Translations under genes and position numbers: made by a program
Notes under the pieces: generated by a model
The model's database searches: none
What the model was told of the DNA's origin: nothing
The model's input: the letters and a program-made list of their open reading frames with translations, nothing else
Shown here: positions 1 through 8,076 of the stretch, one piece after another
How the letters are laid out: the number at the start of each line of letters is the position of its first letter
Numbering within the stretch: the first letter of the stretch is position 1
Origin: Streptomyces sp. MZ04
GTDB lineage: Bacteria > Actinomycetota > Actinomycetes > Streptomycetales > Streptomycetaceae
DNA: 39,139 nt
NCBI RefSeq assembly: GCF_004684775.1
Contig: NZ_SRIC01000046.1
Span: forward strand, 1-39,139
Direction: 5' to 3'

Positions 1-79
1 GACGGCCCGGCTTCTTGCCCCGGGGCAACAACGGCTCCAGGCGGGCCCACTGCGTATCCGTCAGATCTCCACGTGCCAC
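1..79 (-). mobile_element. 5' end of an IS5-type transposase, cut by the window edge
   Basis: Read leftward from a GTG at 79, the frame encodes VARGDLTDTQWARLEPLLP followed by RGKKPGR and runs off the window at base 1. The LTD-x-x-W-x-x-(L/I)-x-P-L-LP block is the usual N-terminus of IS5-family (DUF4096-type) transposases. An in-frame TGA lies just upstream at 89-91, so 79 is the only sensible start. Only about 26 residues are visible, so it cannot be said whether the element is intact. The element's end and inverted repeat should lie just right of the start, roughly 90-140, but without the other end I cannot define it. Confidence 0.7.
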
Positions 80-89
80 GAAGCAAGAT

Positions 90-551
90 CATCTCACCTC
101 AAGATCCGCTTTCGATACGCGCCCTAGCGGGGGGACCGATAGGCACCCCGATTGGAAGGCCGAAAGGGAGAGCCATTCCCAGCTTGCGTGTACCGGTGAA
201 GGGACGGACACAGCGATCACCGCCGATCTGAATGACTGAAATTTCCCTGCACCCATCAAGGCGGTCCGCTCCGCTCCCCGGGCCGCCGTGCCCGTCTCCA
301 CCCCTCTCCCGGCCCGGTCCACCAGGCCTCATGCGAAGAGCTAGCAGCCAACCGACCTCAGAGATGAGGTGCGTTGTGGTTGGGGATCACTCCACGGCCT
401 TAGCCACCTCCCCGGCCAAATCCGCTCCGCCGACCTCGCTTTTCAGACAGCAGGATTGGAAACTGCGCCACCTGGGAAAAATTCCTCTCTACCATCTCCG
501 AGGCGGGGACGACAGTGAGGCAGGTCAGCACGTAGGTGCTGGTCATAGCCC
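90..551. other. Gene-poor stretch between the IS fragment and the ABC-3C operon
   Basis: No convincing gene was found. Open frames on both strands lack ribosome sites and recognisable domains. A short minus-strand frame ending near 389 (…GADLAGEVAKAVE) has plausible composition but no start or family. The region probably holds the end of the IS element and the promoter of the operon starting near 552; I could not pick a clear -35/-10 pair. Confidence 0.4.
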
Positions 552-1487
552 ATGAGGTTGGAGGGCTGCTTGACGGCGACACATCACTATTCAGGCGATG
601 AGTGGGAGCAGTACTGCCTCCTGCTCGCCCGTCGGCACTACGGTGCGGACCAAGTCCAAGAGGTACCAGCCCGCCATGGAGGAGACCTCGGAATTGAGGC
701 CTTCACTTTCTGTGGTCGAGCATTTCAGTGCTACGCACCCGTCGAGCCTCTTTCCACCGCAGAGCGATACGAGAAGCAACGAGACAAGCTTTCGACCGAC
801 CTGCGCAAACTCAGCACGAAGCAAAAGGAACTTCAACGCCTTCTTGGCGACGTAAAAATAGATACCTACATTTTCCTCGTCCCAATCTTCGACTCGGCCC
901 AGTTAGTTCAGCATGCCAGCACCAAGTCGGAAGAAGTGCGGTCGAGGAACCTTCCGTTCATTACAGAAAATTTCAAGGTAACTGTCGCCACCGATGCAAA
1001 CTACGCAAAAGAGCGAAGCGAAATCCTGGAAAGAGCGACTTCTCTGGTCGATGTTGTCCCCACCCCTCCAGGCGATGTCGACAGTTGGATGGAGGGAAAT
1101 TCTCAACTAGCCGAGACTGCCCTCAATAAACTCGCCAAGTTGAGACTTTCCCCAAGTTCAGGTCGCACCTATCTAGAGCAACTAGTGAATCAATTCCTTG
1201 ACTCTGAGAACGCACTGGATCGCCTGCGCGAGAAGTACCCGGATCAATGGGAGGCGGCGACGGGAAGTAGAGTACGAAAGGAAAGGAAACTAGTCCTTGA
1301 ATACCCGCCCGGCAGTACCAACAGTGCGGCCGACGTGACGACCATCGTGAGATCGCTAAAAGACGAACTGTCTCGCCAAGTCCCCGCTCTTGATGATTCT
1401 TTCATTGACGCCATGTCGTGGGGAGCTATAGCGGATTGGCTCATGCGCTGCCCATTAGACTTCGAGTTTAGCGAGAGTGCTTCATGA
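552..1487 (+). CDS. ABC-3C system effector candidate: restriction-endonuclease-like N-terminus
   Basis: First gene of a tight three-gene operon, 311 codons from the ATG at 552. A TTG at 570 has a GGAGGG 4-9 bases upstream and is the better start (305 aa, starting TATHHYSGDEWEQYC). The N-terminal ~70 residues resemble Mrr/PD-(D/E)xK nuclease folds: a GDEWEQYC helix, then HGGDLGIEAF and AFQCYAP, corresponding to the D…(E/Q)-x-K strands. The residue matching the catalytic lysine is tyrosine (QCY), so nuclease activity is uncertain. A lysine/glutamate-rich coiled-coil-like segment follows (about residues 75-100), then an unrecognised C-terminal region (about 195-311) that may dock on the partners. 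Codon 118 is a TTA (903-905), a bldA-type codon rare in Streptomyces. Base composition is lower in GC than the flanking core genes, suggesting transfer. ABC-3C effectors are known to pair a variable toxic domain with a conserved C-terminal part; the assignment rests mainly on the operon. Confidence 0.65.
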   Translation: MRLEGCLTATHHYSGDEWEQYCLLLARRHYGADQVQEVPARHGGDLGIEAFTFCGRAFQCYAPVEPLSTAERYEKQRDKLSTDLRKLSTKQKELQRLLGDVKIDTYIFLVPIFDSAQLVQHASTKSEEVRSRNLPFITENFKVTVATDANYAKERSEILERATSLVDVVPTPPGDVDSWMEGNSQLAETALNKLAKLRLSPSSGRTYLEQLVNQFLDSENALDRLREKYPDQWEAATGSRVRKERKLVLEYPPGSTNSAADVTTIVRSLKDELSRQVPALDDSFIDAMSWGAIADWLMRCPLDFEFSESAS

Positions 1488-1972
1488 GCGGTACCGCGGT
1501 TCTGGAACGAGCCTTCTCAGAAATCTCGAGCAATGTTGTCTTCACTCGTCGGCCCGACCCGATCCCCGGCGACCTTCGTACAGGCTGGAGGCTAGCTTCA
1601 GCCGTTCTAATCCTCCGACGGTGCCGAGCCAACACAGCGAATCTAGAGCAGATCCATGTCCTGACATGGGCATTGCGATCCACTCAAGGCCGCAAAGTGA
1701 TCAAAGAGTGGTTTTCGGAACACCGTAAACCAAATGACCTCATCATTAGGCACGACCCATCAACAACCCGCACTATCAATATTACAGTCGCCGCAGGGCT
1801 AGCGAAGAGGAACGAGAACTCTTCCGTCTCCTTAACAGAAAAGGGGGAACGTCTCGCCACCCTACTATGGGCTAACAAACAGATTTTGGCACGAGAAAAG
1901 GATTTCCTTGCCACACTGCCAGCGCGCATCACGCAAAAATCGGTGAGCGATCTACTGGAGTGGAGTGCCTAG
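1484..1972 (+). CDS. ABC-3C middle component (small winged-helix-like protein)
   Basis: 162 aa; the start codon overlaps the previous stop (ATGA at 1484-1487), and the stop is followed directly by the ATG of the ABC ATPase, so the three genes are translationally coupled. The segment TGWRLASAVLILRRCRAN..LEQIHVLTWALRS looks like the helical core of the middle component of ABC-three-component systems. A basic region and a C-terminal SLTEKGERLATLLW segment resemble a winged helix-turn-helix with its TEKG wing turn. Such proteins are thought to bridge the ATPase and the effector. Codon 117 is TTA (1832-1834). No catalytic motif is visible. Length and position fit the family; the exact middle-component subfamily cannot be named without profile searches. 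Confidence 0.65.
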   Translation: MSGTAVLERAFSEISSNVVFTRRPDPIPGDLRTGWRLASAVLILRRCRANTANLEQIHVLTWALRSTQGRKVIKEWFSEHRKPNDLIIRHDPSTTRTINITVAAGLAKRNENSSVSLTEKGERLATLLWANKQILAREKDFLATLPARITQKSVSDLLEWSA

Positions 1973-3997
1973 ATGCTGAAGATCAGGAGACTCTCTCTTA
2001 ACGTCCGCACCTCTGGACCCACATGTGGCACCAATCTGGAGTTCGGCCCTGGCCTAAACATCCTTCGAGCCGATAACTCCAGCGGTAAGTCAACATGCCT
2101 CCAATCCATAATCTACGGTCTAGGTCTCGAAGGGATGATGAGTCCCAGTCGTGACATCCCGCTTCCCCACGCCATGACCGATACTGTCGAAATTGACGGG
2201 CAAGAGTACGGCGTCGAAGAGTCGAGCGTCTCAATCGAAATTGAGAACGAGCAAGGGGAGATCCTGACAATCGGTCGCCCTGTGAAGAGCACCCGGTTCG
2301 ACACAACGCTAATTAGGACACGCAGCGGACCAACGCTTTCAAATCCTGGAATTCCTTATACTCAGCGAGAGTATTTCGTTCGAAGGTCAGGATCAGCCAA
2401 GAGGGAAGCCGGCTTCCACTATGAGCTAGCTAAGTTTCTTGGTTGGGAACTCCCTAAGGTTACTCGCATGGACGGCAGCGAGGGAACCCTGTACCTCGAG
2501 TGCCTCTTCCCTTACTTCTTTGTTGAGCAAAAACACGGTTGGTCGGGGGTGCAAGCACGCATCCCGACGTACCTTGGAATTCAGGATGTCTCCAAGCGAT
2601 CCGCCGAGTTCATACTGGATCTAGACGTAATGGACATGGTCCTGGAGTCCCAAAGGATCGAGTCCTCTATTTCGCTTATCGAAGCAGATTGGAAGAACGT
2701 AGATCGGAATATTTCAGATATCGCCAATCGCGCCGGAATCCTCGTAAAGGGTATCCCCAAGAAGCCTAACTCCGCCTGGCAGCGAGAAGACTTGGTATCC
2801 CTAGAAGTAGACCCTGGTTCCGGATGGGTTCCTCTCGATGAGGAAATTGATCGCCTAGCAGGTGAGCTAGAATCACAGGGGATTCAACGTATTACATCTG
2901 TCGGTGAAGTTGCTCCGGAGATAGAAGAAGCCTTGTCGCTCAATCAAGACAGGGCAACGCAACTTAGCATCGTGCTGTCCTCGGCGATTGAGGAATGGGA
3001 GCAGGCAAAAAGGCAGGCGCAGTCTCTGGAACTCCGCATCGAAGCGCTGGAAGAGGACTTGCGCAAGCATAAGGATGCGGCTCTACTGCAGCGACTCGGA
3101 GCTTCTGATAGTTATGGTCTCCCTGATGAGACCTGTCCGACCTGCGGCCAAAGTCTTCCCGACGGTTTCGAGATTACCGATTATCCACTGACTATCGAGG
3201 ATAACATCTCGCACCTCGAGAAGGAGCTAACGACATTTCGCTCCATGCAACTGGATACCAATCGAGTTGCGGAAATCAGTCAAGTTAGAGTGTTCAGATT
3301 GCGCAAAGAGATGGAGGATTTGCGCACAACGATCCGCTCGCAAAAGGATGCCCTGATTAGCCCAAGCTCCCTCCCTGACGCCGCTAAGCTCACTCAACGA
3401 GTTAGAGCAGAGGAAAAGCTGAATGCACTACGTGGCGTCCGAGATTCCGTCGAATCATCGATGGATGAGCTTGATTCGCTCGCGGCCACTTGGCGCCAAA
3501 ACAAGGAAGCGCTTGCTGCTCTCAGGCGTAGAGAGCTAACCACCTCGGACGAGCTTAAGATCCGCTCACTCAAGAACTCTCTGACTTCTCAGCTCGAAGT
3601 GTACGGGTTCCGCTCACTCGAACCTCGATCAATCGACATCTCCACGAAAACTTATCGCCCTAGTCATGAGGGATTTGATCTCGGGTTCGATCTATCAGCA
3701 AGTGACATGATTAGGGTGATTTGGTCTTACCTATTTTCCTTTATGGAGGTCTCGCGAGAGTTCCAAACGCATCACCCTCAACTCCTCATCTTTGATGAAC
3801 CACGACAGCAGGAGGCTGCCCGGTTTAGCTTCCAACAGCTGTTGAAGCGGGCTGCCGAGAACGGTTCCGCTGGGAGCCAGGTCATCTTCGCGACAAGCGA
3901 GGAAGAGGACGACCTGACATCGATGCTCATGGGCCTGCCTCACCAGATGACGTCTGTACCGAGGGGGGAAAAGTTGATCAAACCTCGCATGACCTAG
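1973..3997 (+). CDS. Rad50/SMC-like ABC ATPase of an ABC-3C system
   Basis: 674 aa. Walker A is at residues 32-41 (RADNSSGKST, Lys39). A long alpha-helical middle part carries a zinc-hook-like CPTCGQ at Cys388/Cys391, flanked by coiled-coil-rich stretches (about 320-380 and 400-520). An LSASD signature-like motif is at 574-578 and Walker B is LLIFDEP with Asp608-Glu609. This layout is that of a Rad50/RecF-type ABC ATPase and not of a transporter. It probably senses nucleic acid or a phage/plasmid structure and controls the effector through the middle protein. GTG/ATG choice is clear: the ATG follows the stop of the previous gene with GGAG about 11 bases upstream. Lower GC than the core genes. 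Alternative: a stand-alone OLD/RloC-like defence ATPase, but the two coupled small genes favour ABC-3C. Confidence 0.8.
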   Translation: MLKIRRLSLNVRTSGPTCGTNLEFGPGLNILRADNSSGKSTCLQSIIYGLGLEGMMSPSRDIPLPHAMTDTVEIDGQEYGVEESSVSIEIENEQGEILTIGRPVKSTRFDTTLIRTRSGPTLSNPGIPYTQREYFVRRSGSAKREAGFHYELAKFLGWELPKVTRMDGSEGTLYLECLFPYFFVEQKHGWSGVQARIPTYLGIQDVSKRSAEFILDLDVMDMVLESQRIESSISLIEADWKNVDRNISDIANRAGILVKGIPKKPNSAWQREDLVSLEVDPGSGWVPLDEEIDRLAGELESQGIQRITSVGEVAPEIEEALSLNQDRATQLSIVLSSAIEEWEQAKRQAQSLELRIEALEEDLRKHKDAALLQRLGASDSYGLPDETCPTCGQSLPDGFEITDYPLTIEDNISHLEKELTTFRSMQLDTNRVAEISQVRVFRLRKEMEDLRTTIRSQKDALISPSSLPDAAKLTQRVRAEEKLNALRGVRDSVESSMDELDSLAATWRQNKEALAALRRRELTTSDELKIRSLKNSLTSQLEVYGFRSLEPRSIDISTKTYRPSHEGFDLGFDLSASDMIRVIWSYLFSFMEVSREFQTHHPQLLIFDEPRQQEAARFSFQQLLKRAAENGSAGSQVIFATSEEEDDLTSMLMGLPHQMTSVPRGEKLIKPRMT

Positions 3998-4078
3998 GCC
4001 GCACTCCCAGGACCCAGGAATTCAGACAAGAAGGTAAGGACCCGATGTGCCCTCGCTAGGAGGGGCACAGTCTGAGGC

Positions 4079-4330
4079 ATGGGTGCAGGGGGGATTGCAG
4101 TCGCTAGCGGACTGGCAGGAATTCTGGCAGCTGCAGTGGGTGCCGGCGGAGCGATCTCGGCCGCCTGGGTAACTGGGACGCAAACAGTCCCTCGCGACCG
4201 TCTCTCAGTGGAGGCGCGAAGCTCATCGCCAGGCGTACGCAGGGTTTATAGGCGAGTTGACCGCTGCCGCCGACGGGACTCATGCCGCACGCCTCAACAC
4301 ATGGCGCCCCCCTGCCCCCGAGCGGCGCGG
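4079..4330 (+). pseudogene. Frameshifted, truncated membrane-anchored protein
   Basis: The ATG at 4079 opens a frame with an N-terminal hydrophobic segment (MGAGGIAVASGLAGILAAAV, then GAGGAISAAWVTGTQT). After about 4190 the protein-like reading continues only in the +1 frame: SLATVSQWRREAHRQAYAGF, IGELTAAADGTHAARLNTW. The pattern of one membrane helix followed by a WRR-x-A-x-R-x-AY-x-x-F(I/L) amphipathic region is common in unnamed Streptomyces membrane proteins. The +1 frame has a TAA just upstream of the join, so a single inserted base near 4188-4198 best explains it. The reading then runs into the 3' end of the opposite-strand gene, so the C-terminus is probably also lost. No function is assigned. 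Confidence 0.45.
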
Positions 4331-4335
4331 TCTCA

Positions 4336-5817
4336 CTACTTCCCGGTACATGAGCGCGGAATTCTGTCTCCCGCCTTCCCCGTCCCCGCCTTCAACGCTC
4401 GTAGGGAGTCCGCAGGCACAGAAAAGTCATTCTCTGTATCCGGGTCCCAGAGCCAGATCTCACCATCAACTACGCCGAAGGCCGCGTACACCTTGAAGGG
4501 ATCCACGTCCTGGGCATATGCCGGCAGCTCAGCCACCGGCCGTAAAGGCGTGACACAGACCGGTAGGGCCGTGACACCTTCGTACGTGGCCGGCACTCGG
4601 TTCCGGTGCCAGTCAGCGACTGCCTTCCGACCTGCCTCTCCTGGGCCTTGCGGCACTGTGACGAGCCAAGCCAGTCCGAGCGCCGCGACGGCGATCAATG
4701 CAAGGAGGGGAGAGAGGTACCGGTCCGCCATGCCTCTCAAGTAGTACACGGCGTAGCCCCAGGCAGCCAGGAAGCCCATAACCAGGGAACCCGACACTGC
4801 CAGGACCGACAGCGAGGCGACGGCCTTGTGGACCTGGGCCACTTGCATGTGCTCGGGAGCCACCCCGAAGGCCGCACCGTAGAAGGTGTATTGGACTGCC
4901 CCCATGTTCAGCGACCAGGGCAGAACGACAGGAAGCAGCGCGACGCCCGCGGCAATGAGGAGAGGGCGCCTTGCACCTGTCTGCGCCAGAAGCCGCACTC
5001 CGTGCGAGACCGGCACAACTCCGCAGACGAGCGCCACCGTACCGAGACCCGCAATCATGCCCACTACGACTAGCGCTCCGCAGGCCAACAGTGACACGAG
5101 CACGATCGCTGGGAACGAGGCAGACGCCTCGCTGCGGCGAAGAAGACCGAACAGCGCGGCACCGAAACCTAGAGCGACCAGGGACGCCGCCACGGCTTGC
5201 CACCACGACGTGGCCGCAGCGGCCCACCCCCCGCACAGACAGGCCCCAAAGAGGGACACCACCAACCACGTCTGAATCCGGCGCTGTACGCCAACGCGCA
5301 ACCTCAGACGACTGTTATGCGCCGCCTCATCCCCACCATATGGGGCCCGCACTCTCGAGTTGACGTCGTGGCCATGAACCAGAGGGAGTGGCCCAACGAG
5401 GATCTCGCCAGTGTCATACACACCCCACTTACGGGCAAGGGTGTTCGCCCACCGGCGTCCTCTGCCCGAATCGATACGTGCGGGCACGTACCCATACCAC
5501 TTGGGCAGCACCTCCCGTTGCCTTGGCCCAGGCTGGATGTGACGAACAGTCAGGTCGAAGCCTCCGGCGTCGGCGAGCCCTTCTACTTCCCGAATGGCCT
5601 CGCGCCCATCCCAGCGCTCCGGGCCAGGCCGAACGATGACACCTAACACGTATGTGCCAGCGTGGTCGTCCTGGTCATCAAGCGGGAAGTCTTCCTCCCG
5701 CGGGCAGGAGATCAGGATCCACCCCTTCGCCGTGAAACGACGCTCCAGTTCGTCCTTCTGCCAAGCTGCACCGCGCAATCTCACCGACACCTTGACTGTT
5801 CGTCCCTGCTGCTGCAT
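4336..5817 (-). CDS. Multi-pass membrane protein of unknown function
   Basis: 493 aa, ATG at 5817 with GGAAGG 7-12 bases upstream. The N-terminal ~175 residues are soluble and charged. About seven hydrophobic segments follow, beginning at WLVVSLFGACLCGGW and ending with SPLLALIAVAALGLAWLV. A C-terminal ~95-residue domain contains PVCVTPLRP and GEIWLWDPDTENDF and probably lies outside the membrane. I recognise no transporter, enzyme or secretion family. The 52-codon gene fragment at 5870-6029 lies upstream on the same strand, so the two may once have been an operon. The overlap with the remnant at 4079 is at the 3' end only. Confidence 0.75.
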   Translation of the reverse strand: MQQQGRTVKVSVRLRGAAWQKDELERRFTAKGWILISCPREEDFPLDDQDDHAGTYVLGVIVRPGPERWDGREAIREVEGLADAGGFDLTVRHIQPGPRQREVLPKWYGYVPARIDSGRGRRWANTLARKWGVYDTGEILVGPLPLVHGHDVNSRVRAPYGGDEAAHNSRLRLRVGVQRRIQTWLVVSLFGACLCGGWAAAATSWWQAVAASLVALGFGAALFGLLRRSEASASFPAIVLVSLLACGALVVVGMIAGLGTVALVCGVVPVSHGVRLLAQTGARRPLLIAAGVALLPVVLPWSLNMGAVQYTFYGAAFGVAPEHMQVAQVHKAVASLSVLAVSGSLVMGFLAAWGYAVYYLRGMADRYLSPLLALIAVAALGLAWLVTVPQGPGEAGRKAVADWHRNRVPATYEGVTALPVCVTPLRPVAELPAYAQDVDPFKVYAAFGVVDGEIWLWDPDTENDFSVPADSLRALKAGTGKAGDRIPRSCTGK

Positions 5818-5869
5818 ACATGCCTTCCTGTCACCACTCGCTCACAGCCGTGCCCTCTGGCTTGTCTCT

Positions 5870-6029
5870 TCAGCAGCTGCGCGGTTCGCTCACGGTCAAG
5901 ACATGAGCGCGGCTGGTCGCTACGTGCAGTGTTTCCGGCAAGGCTGCTGTCAGAGCCGTCACCAGAACTCGCAGCGCCTCCAGCTCCACATCCTCATCGC
6001 CCAGTGCTTCTTGTGCTTGCTCTAGCAGT
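5870..6029 (-). pseudogene. 3' piece of a small gene apparently split by the IS630-type element
   Basis: Reading leftward from the edge of the IS, a frame of 52 codons (LLEQAQEALGDEDVELEALR…VLTVSEPRSC) ends with TGA at 5870-5872. It has coherent coding character but no start of its own. On the other side of the IS, 7233-7183 encodes MSRLADSVERVQLVMAA on the same strand. Removing the IS and one TA joins the two in the same frame, though with a TAA at the junction. The most economical reading is one ~70-aa protein interrupted by the insertion and altered at the joint. Function unknown. It lies 52 bases upstream of the membrane-protein gene. Confidence 0.5.
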
Positions 6030-7182
6030 TACTGACCTTCAACTCGTGGTGTCGTAGCTGCTGACAGGGCTTGATCCTCGCGGTACGCCGTTGTCGTGAG
6101 GTATGCGCAGGGTGGCGGGCTGACGGACGAGCGGCGGGAGTTCCGCGAGGGCCTTCGGCTGGTGGCAGCCGAGCGGTTCGCCGCAGGCGAGCCGAGCTCG
6201 GTGATCGCAAAGGATTTACGGGTCAGCGTCCGGTCGGTGCAACGCTGGCGGCGGGCCTTGGGCAAGGCCGGTGCGCGAGCCCTGCGCTCGGCCGGCTCGG
6301 CTTCGCCGCCGCGGTTGAGCGAAGCCCAGTTCGCCGTGCTTGAGGCCGAGTTGGCCAGGGGTCCGATGGCCCATGGCTGGCCGGATCAGCGGTGGACCCT
6401 GGCCCGGGTGAAGACCGTGATCGGCCGCCGGTTTCACAAGAGCTACACCGTCCAGGGCGTGCGGAAACTGCTGATCCGCCATGGTTTCTCGTGCCAGATT
6501 CCGGCCAGACGGGCCGTCGAGCGCGACGATGAGGCGATCACCGGCTGGGTGAAGGAGACCTGGCCGCTGGTGGAAGCACCGCGGCGGCGCTCGGCGCCTG
6601 GATCGTCTTCGAGGACGAGTCCAGCTTCTCGATGACGCCGCCGATCGCCCGCACGTGGGCCCGGCGGGGTCACACCCCCGTCATCCGGGTGCGCGGCCGA
6701 TCCCGCCGCCGGGTCTCGATCGCCGCCCTGGCCTGCTACAAACCGGGCGAACGCTCCCGGCTGATCTACCGGCCCCGCCGAGACGACGGCCGGCGCGAGG
6801 GCCGAAAGAGTTTCGCCTGGACCGATTACCGCGACCTGCTGCAGGTCGCCCACACCCAGCTCGGTGGGCCGATCGTGCTCGTCTGGGACAATCTGAACGT
6901 CCATCTGGATGCCCGGCTCCGCTCCTGGACCAGCGCACGGGACTGGCTGACCGTGCACCAACTTCCCTCCTACGTGCCAGAGCTCAACCCCGTCGAGGGC
7001 ATCTGGTCGCTGCTACGGCGCGGCTGGCTCAGCAACGTTGCCTTCACCACTCCCGAGCACCTCGTCCAGACCGTCCGGCGGGGCCTGCGCACGATCCAAT
7101 ACCGCAGCGACCTCATCGACGGATGCCTCGCCGAAACCGGCCTATCCCTCACCGAGACGACACCACGAGTTGAACGTCAGTA
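6030..7182 (+). mobile_element. IS630-type insertion sequence with TA flanks
   Basis: The left end (6030-6055) and right end (7157-7182) are inverted repeats of about 26 bases with one mismatch, the core being TTCAACTCGTGGTGTCGT. TA is present at both outer edges (6030-6031 and 7181-7182), matching the TA target duplication of the IS630/Tc1-mariner group. The element proper is therefore about 6032-7180, 1149 bases, a normal length. It carries one transposase in two overlapping frames. Confidence 0.85.
6096..6635 (+). pseudogene. IS630-type transposase, N-terminal part (frame A)
   Basis: GTG start at 6096. The first ~110 residues carry two helix-turn-helix blocks: SVIAKDLRVSVRSVQRWRRA and the WTLARVKTVIGRRFHKSYTV / GVRKLLIRHGFS block, which bind the terminal repeats. 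After WPLVEAP the homology moves to the -1 frame (TAAALGAWIVFEDESSFSMT), which holds the first catalytic Asp of the DDE triad. Frame A ends at 6635. GAAGC at about 6575 where GAAAGC is expected suggests loss of one A. No classical A-rich slippery heptamer is visible, so a decayed gene is more likely than programmed frameshifting, but the latter is not excluded. Confidence 0.75.
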
Positions 7183-7183
7183 G
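6632..7183 (+). pseudogene. IS630-type transposase, catalytic part (frame B)
   Basis: Frame B overlaps frame A by ATGA (6632-6635). It contains the second catalytic Asp in VLVWDNLNVH and the third acidic residue in YVPELNPVEGIW, both typical of IS630 DDE transposases. The first Asp (in FEDESS) is encoded upstream of the ATG in this frame, so translation from 6632 alone would give an incomplete enzyme. Functional protein would need a -1 shift near 6575-6600. The stop overlaps the right inverted repeat. Confidence 0.75.
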
Positions 7184-7233
7184 GCCGCCATCACGAGCTG
7201 TACCCTCTCGACGCTGTCTGCCAAGCGGGACAT
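7183..7233 (-). pseudogene. 5' piece of the small gene split by the IS630-type element
   Basis: ATG at 7233 opens MSRLADSVERVQLVMAA and meets the IS at 7182. It aligns in frame with the fragment at 5870-6029 after removal of the IS and one TA, apart from a TAA at the junction. Confidence 0.4.
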
Positions 7234-7492
7234 GTGGCCGTCGCTTTCGTCGGTTCTGAGGTAGCAGGGCAGCAGCGCACGACTACGGTCCCCAGCCGTT
7301 TGTTGCGCCACCGCGCACCCCGACCCCGACATCCAGTTGCGTCCTGTTGATCGAGCTCCTGAAGGAGATGTCAACGCCTCGGCGCCTGCCACTGCCTGTC
7401 TCGGCGCGCACCCCAACAGTCGCCAAGATCACCAACTCCCGGCCCTCACCGCCCCGTACAGATCCAGTCCGACCCCCACCGGGGGCACCAGT
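7234..7492. other. Non-coding or decayed DNA between the IS and the hairpin
   Basis: No intact gene is seen. A plus-strand frame without a usable start reads …LLIELLKEMSTPRRLPLPVS and runs on to stop at 7536-7538 inside the hairpin at 7494-7537. It may be the remains of an element-borne gene. Confidence 0.3.
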
Positions 7493-7885
7493 TCAGAAGG
7501 GGTCCACTTCCGGATTTTCGGAGGTGGACCCCTTCTGACATCCAGATCTGACATCAACGGCAGCGGTCACTGACGACCGGGACGCCGCTTCCTGAGCAGC
7601 CTGGCGGGCGTCGTGCAGCCGGATCACGCGGCTGCCGGCCGACTCGGCGACGCGGGTGAAGGAGCGGTAGACGTTCCGCGGCTCGACCTGGCGGCCGGTG
7701 CGGGTGGTGCGGGTGGTGCGGGTGGTGAAGACGTATCCCGACTCGTGCCACTGCTCCCCCGCCTTGGCGCGTGCTGCGGATTGCCGCATCCGGTGCCAGC
7801 GCAGTGGTGCGATGCAGAGCGCGGGCAGCGGGACGACGCGACGGCGGCGGCTCTTGGGGTCGTCGTCGTACAGGACGCCACGGCG
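7493..7885 (-). pseudogene. Tyrosine integrase remnant (C-terminal part)
   Basis: The minus-strand frame, open from just after a TGA at 7886-7888, reads GVLYDDDPKSRRRRVVPLPA, WHESGYVFTT, GRQVEPRNVYRSFTRVAE and VIRLHDAR. This matches the catalytic domain of actinobacterial tyrosine recombinases up to the H-x-x-R box (HDAR). After HDAR the homology stops: the GH box and the nucleophilic Tyr are missing, replaced by QAAQEAASRSS. The N-terminal half is also absent. A 9-base repeat (about 7697-7724) has expanded an RTTRTTRT run. The gene is dead, but it marks a former integrative element. Confidence 0.75.
7494..7537. terminator. 44-base hairpin, probable bidirectional terminator or element-end palindrome
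   Basis: CAGAAGGGGTCCAC (7494-7507) is perfectly complementary to 7524-7537. Inside, TCCG (7509-7512) pairs with CGGA (7519-7522), giving a stem of about 19 pairs with one T-G wobble and a six-base loop. Both strands have an open frame that ends in this palindrome with nearly the same peptide (QKGST…EVDPF, stop). It lies at the 3' side of the integrase remnant. Confidence 0.65.
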
Positions 7886-8076
7886 TCACTGAGTCTGCCG
7901 GCAGACGTAGAGGACGCGGTTTTCAAGGCCCGCGCACAGCGCGGGCGCGCGCCGCCTCTGCGGCGGGGGCGCTCAGGCTTGGAGCCTGCACCTGATCGGC
8001 GTCCGGACGCCCGTTGGCGCCGCCTTGAACTGCGGCGCCAGATCGGTTTGTTGCTGCCATGTGGAGCGCACGGGCC

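Noticed and set aside
7697..7724. Short 9-base repeats as a possible CRISPR-like array
   Set aside because: They are a simple coding repeat in the integrase remnant; there are no spacers.
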